From Olleya sp. YS (GTDB lineage Bacteria; Bacteroidota; Bacteroidia; Flavobacteriales; Flavobacteriaceae), in assembly GCF_029760915.1 (NCBI RefSeq), contig NZ_CP121685.1, positions 2,567,001 to 2,631,000 on the forward strand: a stretch of 64,000 nt of DNA, read 5' to 3'. Positions 37,548-47,196 of the stretch are shown piece by piece. How positions within the stretch are numbered: the first letter of the stretch is position 1; every line of letters starts with the position of its first letter. The position numbers and the translations under genes were made by a program. Below the pieces are notes generated by a model. The model ran no database searches and was not told where the DNA came from. It saw nothing but the letters and a program-made list of their open reading frames with translations.

Positions 37548-38771
37548 ATGACCAACGAAATTTATCTTCTAAATATTTCTGGACCAGACAAGCCTGGATT
37601 AACGTCTACATTAACGGATGTTTTAGCTCACTATGGTGCCAAAGTATTAGACATTGGTCAGGCCAATATTCATGACACCTTATCTTTAGGTTTTTTATTT
37701 GAAATAGATTCTAGTAGTAGCTCTGCAGCAGTTCTAAAAGATTTATTATTTAAAGCTTACGAACTAGGCGTAAAAGCTAAATTCACACCCATTTCCTCAG
37801 AAGATTATGAGAAATGGGTAGGCTTACAAGGTAAAGATCGTTACATTGTTACTATTCTTGGCGAACGCTTAACTGCAGAACAAATTTCTAAAGTCACTAA
37901 AGTAATTTCAGATAAAAACTTAAATATTGACGCCATAAAACGTCTTACTGGGCGTACTTCACTAATAGAAAAAGAAGAATATCCTAGAGCATCCATACAA
38001 TTATCCATTAGAGGAAAAATTGATAATAAAGCTGAATTTACAGAAAAATTCATGCAAATATCTCATAATTTAGATGTAGACATTGCGTTTCAAGAAGATA
38101 ATATTTATAGAAGAAATAGACGTTTAGTCTGTTTTGATATGGACTCTACTTTAATACAAACGGAAGTTATTGACGAACTTGCAGAATTAGCTGGTGTTGG
38201 TAAAGAAGTAAAAGCTATTACAGAATCTGCAATGCAGGGAGAAATTGATTTTAATGAAAGTTTTAAAAGACGGATGAAGCTTTTAAAAGGCTTAAGTGAA
38301 GATGTGTTACATGAAGTGGCTATAAACTTACCAATTACTAAAGGTGCTAGACGATTAATAGATACCTTAAAAAGTTATGGCTTTAAAACTGCAATATTAT
38401 CAGGTGGTTTTACATATTTTGGAGATTATCTTAAAAAAGAATTGGGTATGGATTACGTTTATGCTAATCAATTAGAAATTAAAGATGGAGCACTTACAGG
38501 TGGATATGTTGGAGATATTGTTGATGGTAACAAAAAAGCAGAATACTTAAAAGAAATTGCAAGAAAAGAAGGTATCAATATTAGTCAAACAATTGCAGTA
38601 GGAGATGGTGCAAACGACTTACCAATGCTTAATCTAGCAGGATTAGGTATTGCATTTCATGCCAAACCTAAAGTTAAGGATAATGCACAAAGCTCTATCT
38701 CAAGTATTGGGTTAGATGGTGTGTTATATTTATTGGGTTATCACGATAGGCATATAGATTTATTAGAATAA
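37548..38771 (+). CDS. serB: Phosphoserine phosphatase with N-terminal ACT domains
   Basis: A 407-residue enzyme that completes L-serine synthesis by dephosphorylating phosphoserine. Two ACT-like domains occupy about residues 1-185 (ISGPDKPGLTSTLTDVL and a second starting IVTILGERLTAEQ), and should bind an amino acid as feedback regulator. The HAD core begins at VCFDMDSTLIQTEVIDE with the nucleophilic Asp near 194, has ILSGGFTYF as motif II and VGDGANDLPML as motif IV. Length matches the long two-ACT class. It is in a run of unrelated housekeeping genes; the next gene follows after 10 bases. Confidence 0.94.
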   Translation: MTNEIYLLNISGPDKPGLTSTLTDVLAHYGAKVLDIGQANIHDTLSLGFLFEIDSSSSSAAVLKDLLFKAYELGVKAKFTPISSEDYEKWVGLQGKDRYIVTILGERLTAEQISKVTKVISDKNLNIDAIKRLTGRTSLIEKEEYPRASIQLSIRGKIDNKAEFTEKFMQISHNLDVDIAFQEDNIYRRNRRLVCFDMDSTLIQTEVIDELAELAGVGKEVKAITESAMQGEIDFNESFKRRMKLLKGLSEDVLHEVAINLPITKGARRLIDTLKSYGFKTAILSGGFTYFGDYLKKELGMDYVYANQLEIKDGALTGGYVGDIVDGNKKAEYLKEIARKEGINISQTIAVGDGANDLPMLNLAGLGIAFHAKPKVKDNAQSSISSIGLDGVLYLLGYHDRHIDLLE

Positions 38772-38781
38772 AACAAACCAC

Positions 38782-39267
38782 ATGTTAGTAGATTTTAACA
38801 CTTTACCAGAAACTTCTAGAGTTTGGATATATCAAGCAAATCGCTCATTTTCTGATTCAGAATTAGAAGAGATTAAATCCAAGCTTGACAGCTTTATTGA
38901 AGGTTGGACAGCTCATGGAAGCGATTTAAAAGCAGGTTATGACATTAGATACAAACGCTTTATAATCATTGCATTAGACCAAGAACTTAATGTAGCAACT
39001 GGTTGTAGTATAGATGCTTCTGTAACATTTATTCAGCAATTAGAGAAAGATTATAATGTAGATTTATTAGATAAAATGAATGTGTCCTATAAGCAAGGCG
39101 AATTTGTAGCTCACAAAACCCTAACTGACTTCAGAAAAATGGCTAAAGACAAAGCGGTTTCTAAAAAAACCATTGTATTCAATAATTTAGTGACTAATAT
39201 TGGAGAGCTAAATGAAAGTTGGGAAGTACCAGCTAGCCAGAGTTGGCACAATCGATTTTTAAAGTAA
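38782..39267 (+). CDS. Conserved Bacteroidota protein often labelled ABC transporter ATPase
   Basis: A 161-residue soluble protein with no signal peptide. Homologs carry the database name ABC transporter ATPase, but I see no Walker A, Walker B or signature motif, so that label is not supported. Visible features are a strongly conserved-looking core (RVWIYQANRSFSD, GWTAHGSDLKAGYDIRYKRF, CSIDASVTFIQQLEKD) and a C-terminal SQSWHNRFL. It follows serB by 10 bases and probably shares its transcript. No function is assigned. A roughly 120-base gap without features follows. Confidence 0.75.
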   Translation: MLVDFNTLPETSRVWIYQANRSFSDSELEEIKSKLDSFIEGWTAHGSDLKAGYDIRYKRFIIIALDQELNVATGCSIDASVTFIQQLEKDYNVDLLDKMNVSYKQGEFVAHKTLTDFRKMAKDKAVSKKTIVFNNLVTNIGELNESWEVPASQSWHNRFLK

Positions 39268-39389
39268 AATTGTTTACAACATACTTTATAATTCTATCCT
39301 AAAGTCCTTTAATAATACTTATAAATGTACTAATTTGGCATAGTTTTTAGTTGTATAGATAAGTACACCATAAAAAGCCTGTTTAGTAT

Positions 39390-42350
39390 ATGCGAAATTT
39401 ATATTCCCTCATCTTACTTTTAATATCAGTTAGCTTTATTCAAGCACAAGATACTCCAAATCCTCTATTAGATAAAAATCCTGAAGCGCAAAAAAAATGG
39501 GTGGATAGCATATACAATGCTATGTCATTGGAAGAGAAGATAGGACAGTTGTATATGGTTCAAGTGTTTTCTAATCAAACACAAAAAGAGAAAAATGCAA
39601 TTGTCAAATTAATTATAGATAACAAAATTGGAGGTTTAATCTATTCTAAGGGTGGACCTGTAAGACAAGCCAAATTAAATAACGAGCTTCAAGCTGCTGC
39701 AAAAACACCATTATTAATTGGTATGGATGCAGAATGGGGTTTAAGCATGCGATTAGATTCTACGTACGCGTTTCCATGGAATATGACTCTCGGAGCCATT
39801 AAAAACAATCAATTGATAGAGCAAACTGGTCGTCAATTAGGTGAGCATTGTAAGCGTATTGGTGTACATTTTAATTTTGCACCAGTTGTAGATATCAATA
39901 CTAATCCAAATAACCCTATTATTGGGAATCGTTCTTTTGGAGAAGATAGGGATAATGTTACAGACAAAGCTTTAGCTTTTATGAAAGGGATGCAAAGTGC
40001 AGGTGTTTTAGCAAATGCAAAACATTTTCCAGGTCATGGTGATACAGATGCAGATTCTCATAAAACATTACCAACCGTCAATTTTGATGAAAAACGAATA
40101 GATTCAATAGAATTATATCCTTATAAAAAATTAATCAAAGAAGGTTTGTCTAGTGTAATGGTAGCCCATTTAAACATTCCTAGTTTAGCGTTAAGGGAAG
40201 GCTTTCCTTCGACATTATCTAAAAATATTGTAACAGATATCTTAAAAGAACGTTTGCAATTTAAAGGGTTGATTTTTACTGATGCACTTACCATGAAAGG
40301 CGCTGCAGATTTTGTAGAACCTAACTTAGATGGTAATAAGTCTAGCAATACAACTACTGGAGGAGACATAGATTTAGCAGCTTTTTTAGCTGGTAATGAT
40401 GTGATGTTAATGTCTGAAGATGTTCCAGCTGCAATAGCAAAAATGGAAGTAGCTTTTGAAAACGGAATAATTACAGAACAACGATTAGCACATTCGGTTA
40501 AAAAGATTTTAATGGCTAAATACAAAGTTGGTTTGCATAATTATAAACCTATAGGAACATATAATTTAATTTCAGATTTAAACAGAATTAAAGATGATGC
40601 CTTGTATGAAATGTTAATAGAAAATGCTATTACCATTGCTAGGGACACTACAAACCAATTACCGTTTAGAAATTTGGAAACAAAAAAAATAGCCTATGTT
40701 AAATTGGGTGATGATGATGGCTCTTACTTTGTAGAAGAATTGAAAAAATATACTAAAGTCCATGAGATTTCTGCCTCAACATTAGATCAATTGATTACTA
40801 AATTACAAGCTTATAATACAGTTGTTGTTGGATTCCATAAATCTAATGATAGTCCTTGGAAAGGTTATAAATTTTCAAACCAAGAGCTAGTTTGGCTTCA
40901 AGAAATTGCTAGAAATAATAATGTTATTTTAAATGTATTTGCTAAGCCATATGCGCTATTAGATTTAAAAACAGTAACTAATATTGAAAGTGTTGTTGTA
41001 AGCTATCAAAATAGTAAAATAGCTCAAGAAAAATCAGCTCAATTATTATTTGGAGCTATTCCAGCTCGTGGAACGTTACCTGTCTCTGCTGGCGAATTCT
41101 TTAAAGTTGGAGATGGTAAACAAGCTAATAGTTTAGAGCGTTTAGGCTATACTATTCCAGAACGAGTAGGCATGTCTAGTTATGCGTTACAAAAAGTAGA
41201 TTCTATTGCCAATCATGCTGTTAATGCTAAAATGACACCAGGTATTCAGCTAATAATTGCTAGAAAAGGAAAAGTAATTTATAATAAAAATTTTGGAAAA
41301 CATACCTACGAAGGAAACCAATATGTCAAAGACGATGATGTCTATGATGTGGCTTCATTAACCAAAATAGTTGCTACTTTACCGTTGCTTATGGAATTAG
41401 AAGAACAAGGAATAGTGTCATTAGATACAAAGCTTTCAGAAATTATTCCACAGTATAAAAAGTCTAATAAAAAGAATGTTACACTAAAAAAAATGTTGTC
41501 ACACTATGCGCAACTAAAACCTTGGATTCCTTTTTATTATAAGACTCTGGATACTACAACTAGCAGACCTTCAGCAAAATATTATAGAAAAAGTAAAACC
41601 AAAGGATTTTCTATCAAAGTCATGCCAGATTTATATTTAAGAGATGATTACAAGGACTCCATAAATACTATTATTAAAGATACAGATTTGCTATCAAGAT
41701 TAAGGTATAGATACAGCGACTTGCCATATTATATCTTAAAGCAATACATAGAATCACACTACAATAAACCTTTAGACGAGTTAACTGCAGATCATTTTTA
41801 TAAATCCTTAGGTGCTAATAATACGATGTATAATCCTGCAGAAAAAATTAGTAATACCAGAATAGTGCCTTCAGAGAACGATGACTATTATCGCTACCAA
41901 AAAGTACAAGGCTATGTCCACGATATGGGAGCAGCTATGCAAGGTGGTGTTGGTGGTCATGCAGGCGTATTTAGCAACGCAAATGATATAGCTAAAATTA
42001 TGCAACTGTATCTACAAAAGGGGTTTTATGGAGGTAAACGCTATTTTAAAAATGAAACTTTAGACAAATTTAACACATGTTATTATTGCGAAAGTGATAA
42101 CAGGAGAGGTATTGGTTTTGACAAACCACAATTGGGTGATGCAGGTCCAACCTGTGGCTGTGTTAGTATGACTAGCTTTGGACACTCAGGCTTTACAGGG
42201 ACGTATGCTTGGGCAGATCCAGAACAAGAAATTGTTTATGTGTTTATGGCTAATAGAACATATCCAACGTCTAAAGGTCCTAACACCTTGCTAAGACAAG
42301 ATATTAGGACTAATATCCAAGCTGCTATTTATGAAGCTATTATTGATTAA
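39390..42350 (+). CDS. Fusion of GH3 beta-N-acetylglucosaminidase-like and class C serine hydrolase
   Basis: A 986-residue secreted protein (signal peptide MRNLYSLILLLISVSFIQAQ). Residues about 30-380 are a glycoside hydrolase 3 domain of the NagZ type: KHFPGHGDTDADSH at 211-224 carries the acid/base histidine and FTDALTMKG the nucleophile Asp298. A GH3 C-terminal-like alpha/beta domain follows to about 580. The rest is a beta-lactamase/penicillin-binding domain with SLTK (Ser near 656), RYSD and HSGFTGT as its three motifs. It should act on peptidoglycan fragments in the periplasm, with the second domain perhaps trimming peptides or acting as esterase. The fusion is known in Bacteroidota. 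Confidence 0.88.
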   Translation: MRNLYSLILLLISVSFIQAQDTPNPLLDKNPEAQKKWVDSIYNAMSLEEKIGQLYMVQVFSNQTQKEKNAIVKLIIDNKIGGLIYSKGGPVRQAKLNNELQAAAKTPLLIGMDAEWGLSMRLDSTYAFPWNMTLGAIKNNQLIEQTGRQLGEHCKRIGVHFNFAPVVDINTNPNNPIIGNRSFGEDRDNVTDKALAFMKGMQSAGVLANAKHFPGHGDTDADSHKTLPTVNFDEKRIDSIELYPYKKLIKEGLSSVMVAHLNIPSLALREGFPSTLSKNIVTDILKERLQFKGLIFTDALTMKGAADFVEPNLDGNKSSNTTTGGDIDLAAFLAGNDVMLMSEDVPAAIAKMEVAFENGIITEQRLAHSVKKILMAKYKVGLHNYKPIGTYNLISDLNRIKDDALYEMLIENAITIARDTTNQLPFRNLETKKIAYVKLGDDDGSYFVEELKKYTKVHEISASTLDQLITKLQAYNTVVVGFHKSNDSPWKGYKFSNQELVWLQEIARNNNVILNVFAKPYALLDLKTVTNIESVVVSYQNSKIAQEKSAQLLFGAIPARGTLPVSAGEFFKVGDGKQANSLERLGYTIPERVGMSSYALQKVDSIANHAVNAKMTPGIQLIIARKGKVIYNKNFGKHTYEGNQYVKDDDVYDVASLTKIVATLPLLMELEEQGIVSLDTKLSEIIPQYKKSNKKNVTLKKMLSHYAQLKPWIPFYYKTLDTTTSRPSAKYYRKSKTKGFSIKVMPDLYLRDDYKDSINTIIKDTDLLSRLRYRYSDLPYYILKQYIESHYNKPLDELTADHFYKSLGANNTMYNPAEKISNTRIVPSENDDYYRYQKVQGYVHDMGAAMQGGVGGHAGVFSNANDIAKIMQLYLQKGFYGGKRYFKNETLDKFNTCYYCESDNRRGIGFDKPQLGDAGPTCGCVSMTSFGHSGFTGTYAWADPEQEIVYVFMANRTYPTSKGPNTLLRQDIRTNIQAAIYEAIID

Positions 42351-42446
42351 TTACTAGATTTGAAAAAATGTAATGAATCAAGGTTTTGGAAGACTATTAA
42401 ATTATAAATCATTAAGCTCTAAAATCTTAACTACTAAAAATTTAAA

Positions 42447-43586
42447 ATGAAAATAGGTATAGTTTGTTATCCAACTTTTGGAGGAAGTGGAGTAGTAGCT
42501 ACAGAATTAGGGCTGGAATTATCTAAACGTGGACACGAAATCCATTTTATAACCTACAATCAACCTGTCAGACTGGAACTATTAGGTAATAACGTGCATT
42601 TTCACGAGGTAAACGTACCAGAATACCCCTTATTCCATTATCAACCCTACGAGTTAGCTTTATCTAGTAAATTAGTTGATATGGTTAAACTTCATAATAT
42701 TGAGGTGTTGCATGTGCATTATGCTATTCCTCATGCTTACGCAGCTTACATGGCTCAAAAAATGCTTAGAGAAGAAAATATTTATGTGCCTATAGTAACC
42801 ACTTTACATGGTACAGACATTACTTTAGTTGGTAGTCACCCATTTTACAAACCAGCAGTTACCTTTAGTATTAATAAATCTGACGCTGTAACAGCTGTAT
42901 CACAAAGTTTAAAGGATGATACGTTGCGTTTATTTGATATTAAAAATGACATTAACGTGGTCACTAACTTTATAGACATCAATAAATTTAGTCACGATTT
43001 TACAGATTGTCAACGTGCCATGATGGCTACAGATGAAGAAAAAATCATCACACACATTAGTAACATGAGAGAAGTAAAGCGTATTCCTGATGTAATTAAC
43101 ATTTTTAATAATATTCAAAAAGAAATTCCTGCAAAACTTATGATGGTAGGTGAAGGTCCAGAACGTGAGCCAGCTGAACGATTATGTCAAAAATTAGGCA
43201 TTAGTGATAAGGTGGTGTTTTTTGGAAATAGTAACGAGATTGACCGTATTTTATGCTTTTCAGATTTATTTTTATTACCAAGTAAAACAGAAAGCTTTGG
43301 TTTATCTGCTTTAGAAGCTATGGCGTCTGGAGTACCAGTAATTTCAAGTAATACTGGCGGAATACCTGAAGTTAATAAAGAGGGCTTTTCAGGATTTTTA
43401 AGTAACGTTGGAGATGTTGAAGCAATGAGCAAAAATGCACTTCATATTTTAAAAAGTGAAACTGTTTTAAAACAATTTAAGGTAAATGCTAAACAGCAAG
43501 CTAAAAACTTTGATATTCATCAAATTGTACCTAAATACGAAGCGATTTATCAAGACACATTAAATAAATGTCAAGTATTAAATTAA
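42447..43586 (+). CDS. bshA: N-acetyl-alpha-D-glucosaminyl L-malate synthase
   Basis: A 379-residue GT4 glycosyltransferase that joins N-acetylglucosamine from UDP-GlcNAc to L-malate, the first step of bacillithiol synthesis. The N-terminal GIVCYPTFGGSGVVATELG loop, HVHYAIPHAYA, and a C-terminal nucleotide-sugar EX7E-like motif (ESFGLSALEAMASGVPVI) are diagnostic. Length is typical. It means this cell very probably uses bacillithiol as its main low-molecular thiol, which matters for judging the glutathione-synthetase-like gene at 49.7 kb. bshB and bshC are not in the window. A terminator follows at once. Confidence 0.94.
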   Translation: MKIGIVCYPTFGGSGVVATELGLELSKRGHEIHFITYNQPVRLELLGNNVHFHEVNVPEYPLFHYQPYELALSSKLVDMVKLHNIEVLHVHYAIPHAYAAYMAQKMLREENIYVPIVTTLHGTDITLVGSHPFYKPAVTFSINKSDAVTAVSQSLKDDTLRLFDIKNDINVVTNFIDINKFSHDFTDCQRAMMATDEEKIITHISNMREVKRIPDVINIFNNIQKEIPAKLMMVGEGPEREPAERLCQKLGISDKVVFFGNSNEIDRILCFSDLFLLPSKTESFGLSALEAMASGVPVISSNTGGIPEVNKEGFSGFLSNVGDVEAMSKNALHILKSETVLKQFKVNAKQQAKNFDIHQIVPKYEAIYQDTLNKCQVLN

Positions 43587-43592
43587 ACATAA

Positions 43593-43620
43593 AAAAAGCC
43601 ACCTAATTAGGTGGCTTTTT
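43593..43620. terminator. Bidirectional rho-independent terminator
   Basis: A perfect inverted repeat, AAAAAGCCACCTAA facing TTAGGTGGCTTTTT, with A residues on the left and T residues on the right. It serves bshA and the facing barrel gene. Confidence 0.88.
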
Positions 43621-43637
43621 CTTTATATAAATAATTA

Positions 43638-44114
43638 TTAAAATCTAAATCTTACTCCTAATGCTATATCAAAATCTAAGTCGTCCCTAAAATCTCCAAA
43701 TCCTAACTCAGGTCTAAAATCTAAAGACAACTGTAAAGGAATGTCAAAATTGTATTCAATACCAATGTCTCCAGCAGCAAATATAAATGTTTCATCATCA
43801 GCAAATTTGTTGTCAAAGCTATACGATCCAACTCCACCACCAACTCCAGCGTACCAATTAAAATCACCATCTAATACCCAAACCCACTGGTATAAACCTG
43901 TAAGTTTAAAACCATCGTAGCCTTTACCAGAACGCCAACCTAAATCCGCTTCTAATCTATTATTTGACCCTAAAGCACGTTGATAAGAAATTTCTGCTCC
44001 AAAACCATCACTATCTCCAAAACGCAATCCTATGGCGTTATCAGATATGTCTTGGGCATAAGTACATGTTGCAAATCCAAAAATTGCAATAGCAAACAAA
44101 AATAATTTTTTCAT
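43638..44114 (-). CDS. Outer membrane beta-barrel protein, unknown
   Basis: A 158-residue protein with a signal peptide (MKKLFLFAIAIFGFATCTYAQ). The mature part is a set of amphipathic strands with aromatic girdles (GAEISYQRAL, RLEADLGWRS, WYAGVGGGVGSY, LSLDFRPELGFG) and ends in Phe (ALGVRFRF), the usual barrel C-terminus. Its size suggests an eight-stranded barrel. No substrate can be named. It has its own promoter-like element and shares a terminator with bshA. The ATG at 44114 gives the signal peptide. Confidence 0.82.
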   Translation of the reverse strand: MKKLFLFAIAIFGFATCTYAQDISDNAIGLRFGDSDGFGAEISYQRALGSNNRLEADLGWRSGKGYDGFKLTGLYQWVWVLDGDFNWYAGVGGGVGSYSFDNKFADDETFIFAAGDIGIEYNFDIPLQLSLDFRPELGFGDFRDDLDFDIALGVRFRF

Positions 44115-44170
44115 AATTTGTTATTTTAAGTTTAGTAAAATTAATATACGAAATATAACGCTAAATAGAT

Positions 44171-44179
44171 GCAAAAATA
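44171..44179 (-). promoter_or_regulatory. Putative -7 element (TATTTTTGC) of the barrel gene
   Basis: Minus-strand TATTTTTGC fits TAnnTTTGY, about 57 bases upstream of the ATG at 44114. The identical 9-mer precedes the lipoprotein gene at 14194. Confidence 0.45.
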
Positions 44180-44192
44180 TATTTACTTATTA

Positions 44193-44200
44193 TAAATTTG
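44193..44200 (+). promoter_or_regulatory. Putative -7 element (TAAATTTG) of the FAD/Fe-S oxidase gene
   Basis: TAAATTTG fits TAnnTTTG and ends 16 bases before the ATG at 44217, so the leader would be only about 10 bases. Confidence 0.4.
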
Positions 44201-44216
44201 GTGGACTTAAGATTAT

Positions 44217-47126
44217 ATGAAAAGTATTTCTACATCATTACTTCAAAATTTAGAAACGTCACTGGATGGGACGTTACACTTTGATAATTTACTAAAAATC
44301 TTATATGCAACAGATGCTTCAGTTTACAGGATGTTACCACTTGCGGTTGCTTATCCCAAAAGTAAAGGCGATATAAAAAAGCTAATCACTTTTGCAAAAA
44401 CTAATAATACCTCCTTGATTCCACGTACTGCAGGTACATCATTAGCAGGACAATGTGTTGGAGCCGGAATTGTTGTTGATGTATCAAAGTATTTTACCAA
44501 AATAACCGATTTAGATTTAGAAAATAAAACAGTTGTTGTAGAACCAGGAGTAATTAGGGATCAATTAAACAATTATTTAAAACCTCATGGTTTATTTTTT
44601 GGGCCAAATACCTCTACTTCTAATCGCTGTATGATAGGTGGAATGGTTGGTAATAACTCTTCAGGAACTACATCTATCAAATATGGCGTCACCAGAGATA
44701 AAGTCATCCAATTGGAGACTATTTTGAGTGACGGAACTAAAACTGTGTTTAAATCGTTAAACTCTGTAGAGTTAGAAGAAAAGCTAAATCAAGATAATTT
44801 AGAAGGACAAATTTACAAACAGTTACATACGGATTTATCTTCTGAAGAGATTAAAAATGAAATTAAAGCCCAATTTCCAAAACCAGAAATCCATAGAAGA
44901 AATACAGGTTACGCAGTTGATGATCTTTTAAAAGATGATGGGTTTAATGTGTCTAAATTATTAGCAGGAAGCGAAGGAACCTTAGCCTTTACAACACAAA
45001 TCACCTTACAACTAGACGATTTACCTCCTGAAAATAGGGTAATGGTTGCAATGCATTTTAAATCTATTGAAGAGTGCTTAAAAGCAGTTATTCCTGCGAT
45101 GAAACACGATTTATTTACTTGTGAGATGATGGATAAAACTATCCTAGATTGCACAAAACATAATAAAACACAACAAGAAAACCGCTATTTTATTAAAGGT
45201 GATCCGCAAGCCATTTTAATGTGTGAGGTACGTTCAAACTCAATAATAGAAGCTAAAAACAAAGCCAATACATTAATTGAAGCAATTGAAAACACAAGAT
45301 TAAGCTACGCTAATCCAATTTTAATTGAAGAAGACATTGATAAAGCAAATAATCTTCGTAGTGCAGGACTAGGCTTGTTAGGTAATATTATTGGAGATAA
45401 AAAAGCGGTTGCTTGTATAGAAGATACTGCTGTGGCCTTACCAGATTTAGCAAACTATATTAACGAGTTTACTACTTTAATGACAAGCTATAACCAAAAC
45501 GCAGTGTATTATGCACACGCTGGAGCTGGAGAGATTCATTTGCGTCCAATATTAGATTTAAAAAAAGAAGACGATGTTGTTCTATTCAGAAAAATAACAA
45601 CAGATGTTGCACATTTAGTAAAGAAATATAAAGGATCATTTAGTGGCGAACATGGAGATGGAATTGTTAGAGCAGAGTTTATTCAATTTATGATTGGTGA
45701 ACAAAATTATAAACTATTACAACGTATCAAATCTACTTTTGATCCTGATAACATTTTCAATCCTGGAAAGATTGTAAATGCCTTTCCAATGGATGAAAAT
45801 CTACGCTATGAAACAAATAGAGTAGAACCAGAGATTAAAACACTACTAGATTTTTCTGCTTCTCAAGGTGTTTTACGCGAAGCCGAAAAATGTAATGGTT
45901 CAGGCGATTGTAGAAAGTTACCAGAATTTGGTGGTACCATGTGCCCAAGTTACAGAGCTACTAGAAACGAGAAAGACACTACTAGAGCACGTGCTAATGC
46001 GTTACGTGAATATTTAACACAATCTGATAAAGCTAATAAATTCAATCATAAAGAGCTTAAAGACGTTTTTGACTTGTGTTTAAGCTGTAAAGCGTGTGCA
46101 AGCGAGTGTCCAAGTAGTGTAGATGTTGCTAGTTTAAAAGCAGAATTTTTATACCAATATCAAAAAGAAAACGGAGTTTCGATACGCACAAAACTATTCG
46201 CTTACAACAATAAATTAAATGTCTTTGGAAGACGCTTTAAAGGCGTCACAAATTTTATGTTTTCTAATGGAGTAACATCTTCATTAATCAAAAAAAGTTT
46301 AAGTATAGCACCAAAAAGAAGCTTGCCTTTATTGTCAAGTAAAACTTTATATAAGTATTTTCAACTAAATAAAAATCAATTAGTTAATAAAAAAATTATT
46401 AAAACGATTTATTTGTTTAATGATGAATTTACTAATCAATTAGATTCGCAAATAGGTCAAGATGCTATTCAGTTATTAAACGCTTTAAATTATAGAGTAG
46501 AATTAATTAAAAGTGCAGAATCTGGACGCACATTTATTTCAAAAGGGCTGTTAGAACAAGCTAAAAAAGTAGCCAATCGTAATGTTGAAATTTATAAAGA
46601 TTTAGTTTCTACTGAAACACCTTTAATTGGTATTGAACCTTCAGCAATATTAACTTTTAAAGATGAATATCCAAGACTGTGCGACGACAAAGTTTCCGCG
46701 AAAGCGATAGCCAATCACACCTTTTTAATTGAAGAGTTTTTATCAAACGAAATTGCGATAGGTAATATTAAAGCTGAACAATTCACTTTAGAAACTAAAA
46801 CCATAAAATTTCATGGTCATTGTCATCAAAAGGCTCAGAGCAGCCAAATACATAGTTTTAATGTGTTGAACTTGCCAAAAAATTACAAAGTGACTTTAAT
46901 ACCAAGTGGTTGTTGTGGTATGGCTGGAAGTTTTGGTTATGAAAAAGAACACTACGACGTTAGTATGCAAGTCGGTGAACAAACACTGTTTCCTGCAGTT
47001 AGAAAAGCACCACCATCGACTGTAATTAGCGCAAACGGAACAAGTTGTAGGCATCAAATTAAAGATGGTACACAGCGTGAGGCTTTGCATCCTATTTCAA
47101 TTTTAAAGCACGCTTTAAAAAAATAA
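44217..47126 (+). CDS. YdiJ-like FAD-linked oxidase with 4Fe-4S and CCG domains
   Basis: A 969-residue cytoplasmic flavoprotein made of three parts. The FAD-binding domain (about 40-270) has PRTAGTSLAGQCVGAG at 69-84. An FAD-oxidase C-terminal domain follows with SGEHGDG near 475. The Fe-S part has a CNGSGDCRK motif and CLSCKACASECP near 620, and a CCG-type cysteine set ends in GCCGMAGSFGYE near 897. This architecture matches YdiJ, a D-2-hydroxyglutarate dehydrogenase; D-lactate or glycolate are alternatives. The frame is complete, so the GlcD and GlcF halves are fused. It contains a REP-like 14-mer in its coding sequence (46693-46706). Confidence 0.88.
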   Translation: MKSISTSLLQNLETSLDGTLHFDNLLKILYATDASVYRMLPLAVAYPKSKGDIKKLITFAKTNNTSLIPRTAGTSLAGQCVGAGIVVDVSKYFTKITDLDLENKTVVVEPGVIRDQLNNYLKPHGLFFGPNTSTSNRCMIGGMVGNNSSGTTSIKYGVTRDKVIQLETILSDGTKTVFKSLNSVELEEKLNQDNLEGQIYKQLHTDLSSEEIKNEIKAQFPKPEIHRRNTGYAVDDLLKDDGFNVSKLLAGSEGTLAFTTQITLQLDDLPPENRVMVAMHFKSIEECLKAVIPAMKHDLFTCEMMDKTILDCTKHNKTQQENRYFIKGDPQAILMCEVRSNSIIEAKNKANTLIEAIENTRLSYANPILIEEDIDKANNLRSAGLGLLGNIIGDKKAVACIEDTAVALPDLANYINEFTTLMTSYNQNAVYYAHAGAGEIHLRPILDLKKEDDVVLFRKITTDVAHLVKKYKGSFSGEHGDGIVRAEFIQFMIGEQNYKLLQRIKSTFDPDNIFNPGKIVNAFPMDENLRYETNRVEPEIKTLLDFSASQGVLREAEKCNGSGDCRKLPEFGGTMCPSYRATRNEKDTTRARANALREYLTQSDKANKFNHKELKDVFDLCLSCKACASECPSSVDVASLKAEFLYQYQKENGVSIRTKLFAYNNKLNVFGRRFKGVTNFMFSNGVTSSLIKKSLSIAPKRSLPLLSSKTLYKYFQLNKNQLVNKKIIKTIYLFNDEFTNQLDSQIGQDAIQLLNALNYRVELIKSAESGRTFISKGLLEQAKKVANRNVEIYKDLVSTETPLIGIEPSAILTFKDEYPRLCDDKVSAKAIANHTFLIEEFLSNEIAIGNIKAEQFTLETKTIKFHGHCHQKAQSSQIHSFNVLNLPKNYKVTLIPSGCCGMAGSFGYEKEHYDVSMQVGEQTLFPAVRKAPPSTVISANGTSCRHQIKDGTQREALHPISILKHALKK
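46693..46706 (+). repeat. REP-like 14-mer TTTCCGCGAAAGCG inside a coding sequence
   Basis: The exact reverse complement lies in the intergenic space at 48270-48283. The element is markedly G+C-richer than its surroundings. Here it encodes part of DKVSAKAIA in the oxidase. Confidence 0.55.
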
Positions 47127-47167
47127 TTACGGATTAGAATACTTCAGCTTTGATAGGCTTTATTTTA

Positions 47168-47187
47168 TGTTTACATTAGCGTAAACA
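47168..47187. promoter_or_regulatory. Inverted repeat TGTTTAC-N6-GTAAACA before aroC
   Basis: A perfect 7-bp inverted repeat ending 9 bases before the aroC ATG. It could be an operator, or an RNA hairpin next to the start codon. No U tract follows, so it is a poor terminator. Confidence 0.4.
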
Positions 47188-47196
47188 ATTTATTTT

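Noticed and set aside
38782-39267. ABC transporter ATPase
   Set aside because: Homologs carry this name, but no Walker or signature motif is present in the 161 residues.
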